Assembly (NCBI GenBank): GCA_003223775.1
Contig: QHWK01000050.1
Location: 1 to 7,654 of the forward strand
Direction: 5' to 3'
DNA from: Acidobacteriota bacterium
GTDB lineage: Bacteria > Acidobacteriota > Vicinamibacteria > Vicinamibacterales > CAVVIG01
DNA length: 7,654 nucleotides
The number at the start of each line of letters is the position of its first letter. Within the stretch, counting starts at the first letter, position 1. Both the position numbers and the translations under genes were made by a program. Below, piece after piece: positions 6,769 through 7,654 of this stretch. Under the pieces are notes generated by a model. That model worked only from the letters and a program-made list of their open reading frames with translations. It did no database searches and was not told the DNA's origin.

Positions 6769-6787
6769 AACTTTACAATGCAAAGTT
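6769..6787. promoter_or_regulatory. 19-bp palindromic operator-like site
   Basis: AACTTTACAATGCAAAGTT is a near-perfect palindrome centred on 6778: eight of nine pairs match, the only mismatch being 6775/6781. It covers the -10 box of the leftward promoter and the -35 box of the rightward one, so a dimeric repressor bound here would block both. A third copy of the half-site, TGTAAACT (6793-6800), lies 15 bases further right. ACTTTGC/GCAAAGT dyads like this are in my recollection associated with PadR-type regulators near ABC exporters in Acidobacteriota; no regulator gene is in the window, so that link is inference. Confidence 0.55.
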
Positions 6788-6798
6788 CTCTGTGTAAA
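6770..6798 (-). promoter_or_regulatory. Leftward sigma70-like promoter for the beta-lactamase-like/ABC operon
   Basis: On the minus strand TTTACA (6798-6793) is separated by exactly 17 bases from TAAAGT (6775-6770). The hexamers match the TTGACA/TATAAT consensus at 5 and 4 positions. Transcription would start near 6763, giving a ~50-base leader that contains AGGAAGG (6728-6722) before the ATG at 6713. The positions are read directly; promoter activity is inferred. Confidence 0.55.
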
Positions 6799-6800
6799 CT
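6772..6800 (+). promoter_or_regulatory. Rightward sigma70-like promoter for ispH, probably leaderless
   Basis: TTTACA (6772-6777), a 17-base spacer, then TAAACT (6795-6800); matches to consensus are 5/6 and 4/6. The ATG of ispH is at 6808, seven bases after the -10 box, which is where transcription would begin. No Shine-Dalgarno sequence precedes this ATG, which agrees with a leaderless mRNA. Confidence 0.55.
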
Positions 6801-6807
6801 CGGACGT

Positions 6808-7654
6808 ATGCGTGTGCTCCGGGCGGCCCACCTCGGCATGTGTTTCGGCGTTCGCGATGCCATCGAGCTCGCGCTCCAGCACTCGGACGCCGGTCCCCTC
6901 ACGATCCTCGGTGACCTCGTCCACAACCCCACCGTCCTGAGCGCCCTCGAGGCGAAGGGCATCGCGGTCGCGCAGGACATCGCACACGTCAGGACGACGA
7001 CCCTGATGGTGACGGCCCACGGCACGTCTGAGCGGACCCTCGCGCTGAGTCGCGCTCTGGGGCTGACGGTGGTCGAAGCGACGTGCCCGCTCGTCCACGT
7101 CGCGCACGACGCCGTCGCGGCCCTAGCCCGCGAGGGTTATCACGTGGTCATCGTCGGGCAACGCGACCACGTCGAGGTGCGGGGCCTCACCGGCGATCTC
7201 GATCGCTTCGACGTCGTCCTTAACGACGAGGACGTGCTCGCGCTCGAGGAGCACCCACGCCTCGGCGTGGCGGCCCAAACGACGCAGGCGATAGAGAAGG
7301 TGCGGCACATCGTCGACGTGATCCGATGGCGATTCCCGCAATCCGACGTGCGCTTCCTCGACACGGTCTGCAAGCCCACCAAGGACCGGCAGTCCGCGGC
7401 GGTCGAGATGGCACGCCAGGCCGACGTCGTCATCGTGGTCGGTGGCCGGTCGAGCAACAACACGCGCGAACTGGTCAGGACCTGCACGCGCTACTGCGCC
7501 CGCGTGCACCACGTGCAGACCGACGCAGACGTCCGACCCGAATGGTTCGATCCCGCGAACGTCGTGGGACTGACGGCTGGTACCTCGACGCCGGAGGACG
7601 TCATCGACCGCGTCGAGGCGCGCATCCGCCAGGTCGAGGCTCAAATCGAGACGA
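6808..7654 (+). CDS. ispH: 4-hydroxy-3-methylbut-2-enyl diphosphate reductase (IspH/LytB), 3' end cut by window
   Basis: Last enzyme of the MEP isoprenoid pathway: a cytoplasmic iron-sulfur enzyme that reductively dehydroxylates HMBPP to IPP and DMAPP. The 282 visible residues contain the three cluster-binding cysteines in their normal places: Cys12 in HLGMCFGV, Cys93 in EATCPLV and Cys188 in DTVCKPT. Substrate-binding blocks are also present: LVHN with His39, TAHG with His71, GQRDHVEVRGLTGD (117-130), AAQTTQ (155-160), GGRSSNNTREL (212-222) and GLTAGTSTPEDVI (254-266). The N-terminal motif is of the short IspH type rather than the E. coli form (NPRGFCAGV, ~316 aa). With the TAGTSTP block already passed, only a few C-terminal residues should be missing. 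The frame is open to the right edge. The ATG at 6808 is the natural start, immediately before the first strand MRVLRAAHLGMC, with no RBS but a well-placed promoter. Assignment is firm. Confidence 0.95.
   Translation, partial: MRVLRAAHLGMCFGVRDAIELALQHSDAGPLTILGDLVHNPTVLSALEAKGIAVAQDIAHVRTTTLMVTAHGTSERTLALSRALGLTVVEATCPLVHVAHDAVAALAREGYHVVIVGQRDHVEVRGLTGDLDRFDVVLNDEDVLALEEHPRLGVAAQTTQAIEKVRHIVDVIRWRFPQSDVRFLDTVCKPTKDRQSAAVEMARQADVVIVVGGRSSNNTRELVRTCTRYCARVHHVQTDADVRPEWFDPANVVGLTAGTSTPEDVIDRVEARIRQVEAQIET

Noticed and set aside
6714..7025. N-terminal extension of the beta-lactamase-like frame on the minus strand
   Set aside because: The frame stays open to 7025, but this part is antisense to the IspH N-terminus and crosses the promoter region. 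The signal peptide and RBS place the start at 6713.
7123..7644. 173-codon minus-strand open frame inside ispH
   Set aside because: Antisense shadow of conserved IspH sequence, with no recognisable domain of its own.
1..7654. CRISPR arrays, tRNA or rRNA genes
   Set aside because: No regularly spaced repeats, no tRNA-like cloverleaf and no rRNA-like conserved stretch were noticed on either strand, within the limits of reading by eye.

Overview
The window is high-GC bacterial DNA with strong G/C preference at third codon positions. It most resembles an Acidobacteriota genome, perhaps of the Vicinamibacteria. The hints are a short-type IspH opening with an HLGMCFGVRDAI motif, a secreted serine beta-lactamase-like protein next to an ABC-2-type ATPase, and a large di-heme peroxidase ending in a beta-rich domain. 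This placement is inference; there is no rRNA or marker tree behind it.

Layout. Positions 1-3288 (+): an LtrA-family membrane protein, open at the left edge, then a secreted di-heme cytochrome c peroxidase/MauG-like protein of 649 aa. The 108-base gap between them holds nested inverted repeats, one arm of which abuts the peroxidase ribosome-binding site. A strong GC-rich hairpin (3327-3368) separates the peroxidase from a convergent GNAT acetyltransferase (3399-3875, -).

Positions 3971-5798 are a zone of broken genes. They include a HicB-type antitoxin with a disrupted 5' end (-), the last ~85 codons of an IS256/Mutator-family transposase with a stop and a frameshift (+), and an apparently intact SAM-dependent methyltransferase (4748-5560, +). 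Next comes the 5' stub of an ABC transporter ATPase (-), cut off at the methyltransferase stop codon. Just upstream of that stub, in the same former operon, is a secreted beta-lactamase/serine-hydrolase-like gene (5799-6713, -). Its reading frame is open, but a deletion has removed the segment that should carry the catalytic SxxK and YxN motifs.

Positions 6714-6807 form a compact divergent control region. Two face-to-face promoters, each with TTTACA, a 17-bp spacer and a -10 hexamer, lie almost on top of each other around a 19-bp near-perfect palindrome. The rightward promoter would start transcription at or next to the ATG of ispH (6808 to the right edge), which suggests a leaderless mRNA. 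I see no complete new defence or mobile system. The notable signals are this symmetric promoter/operator, the active-site deletion kept in frame, and the cluster of gene remnants around the methyltransferase.
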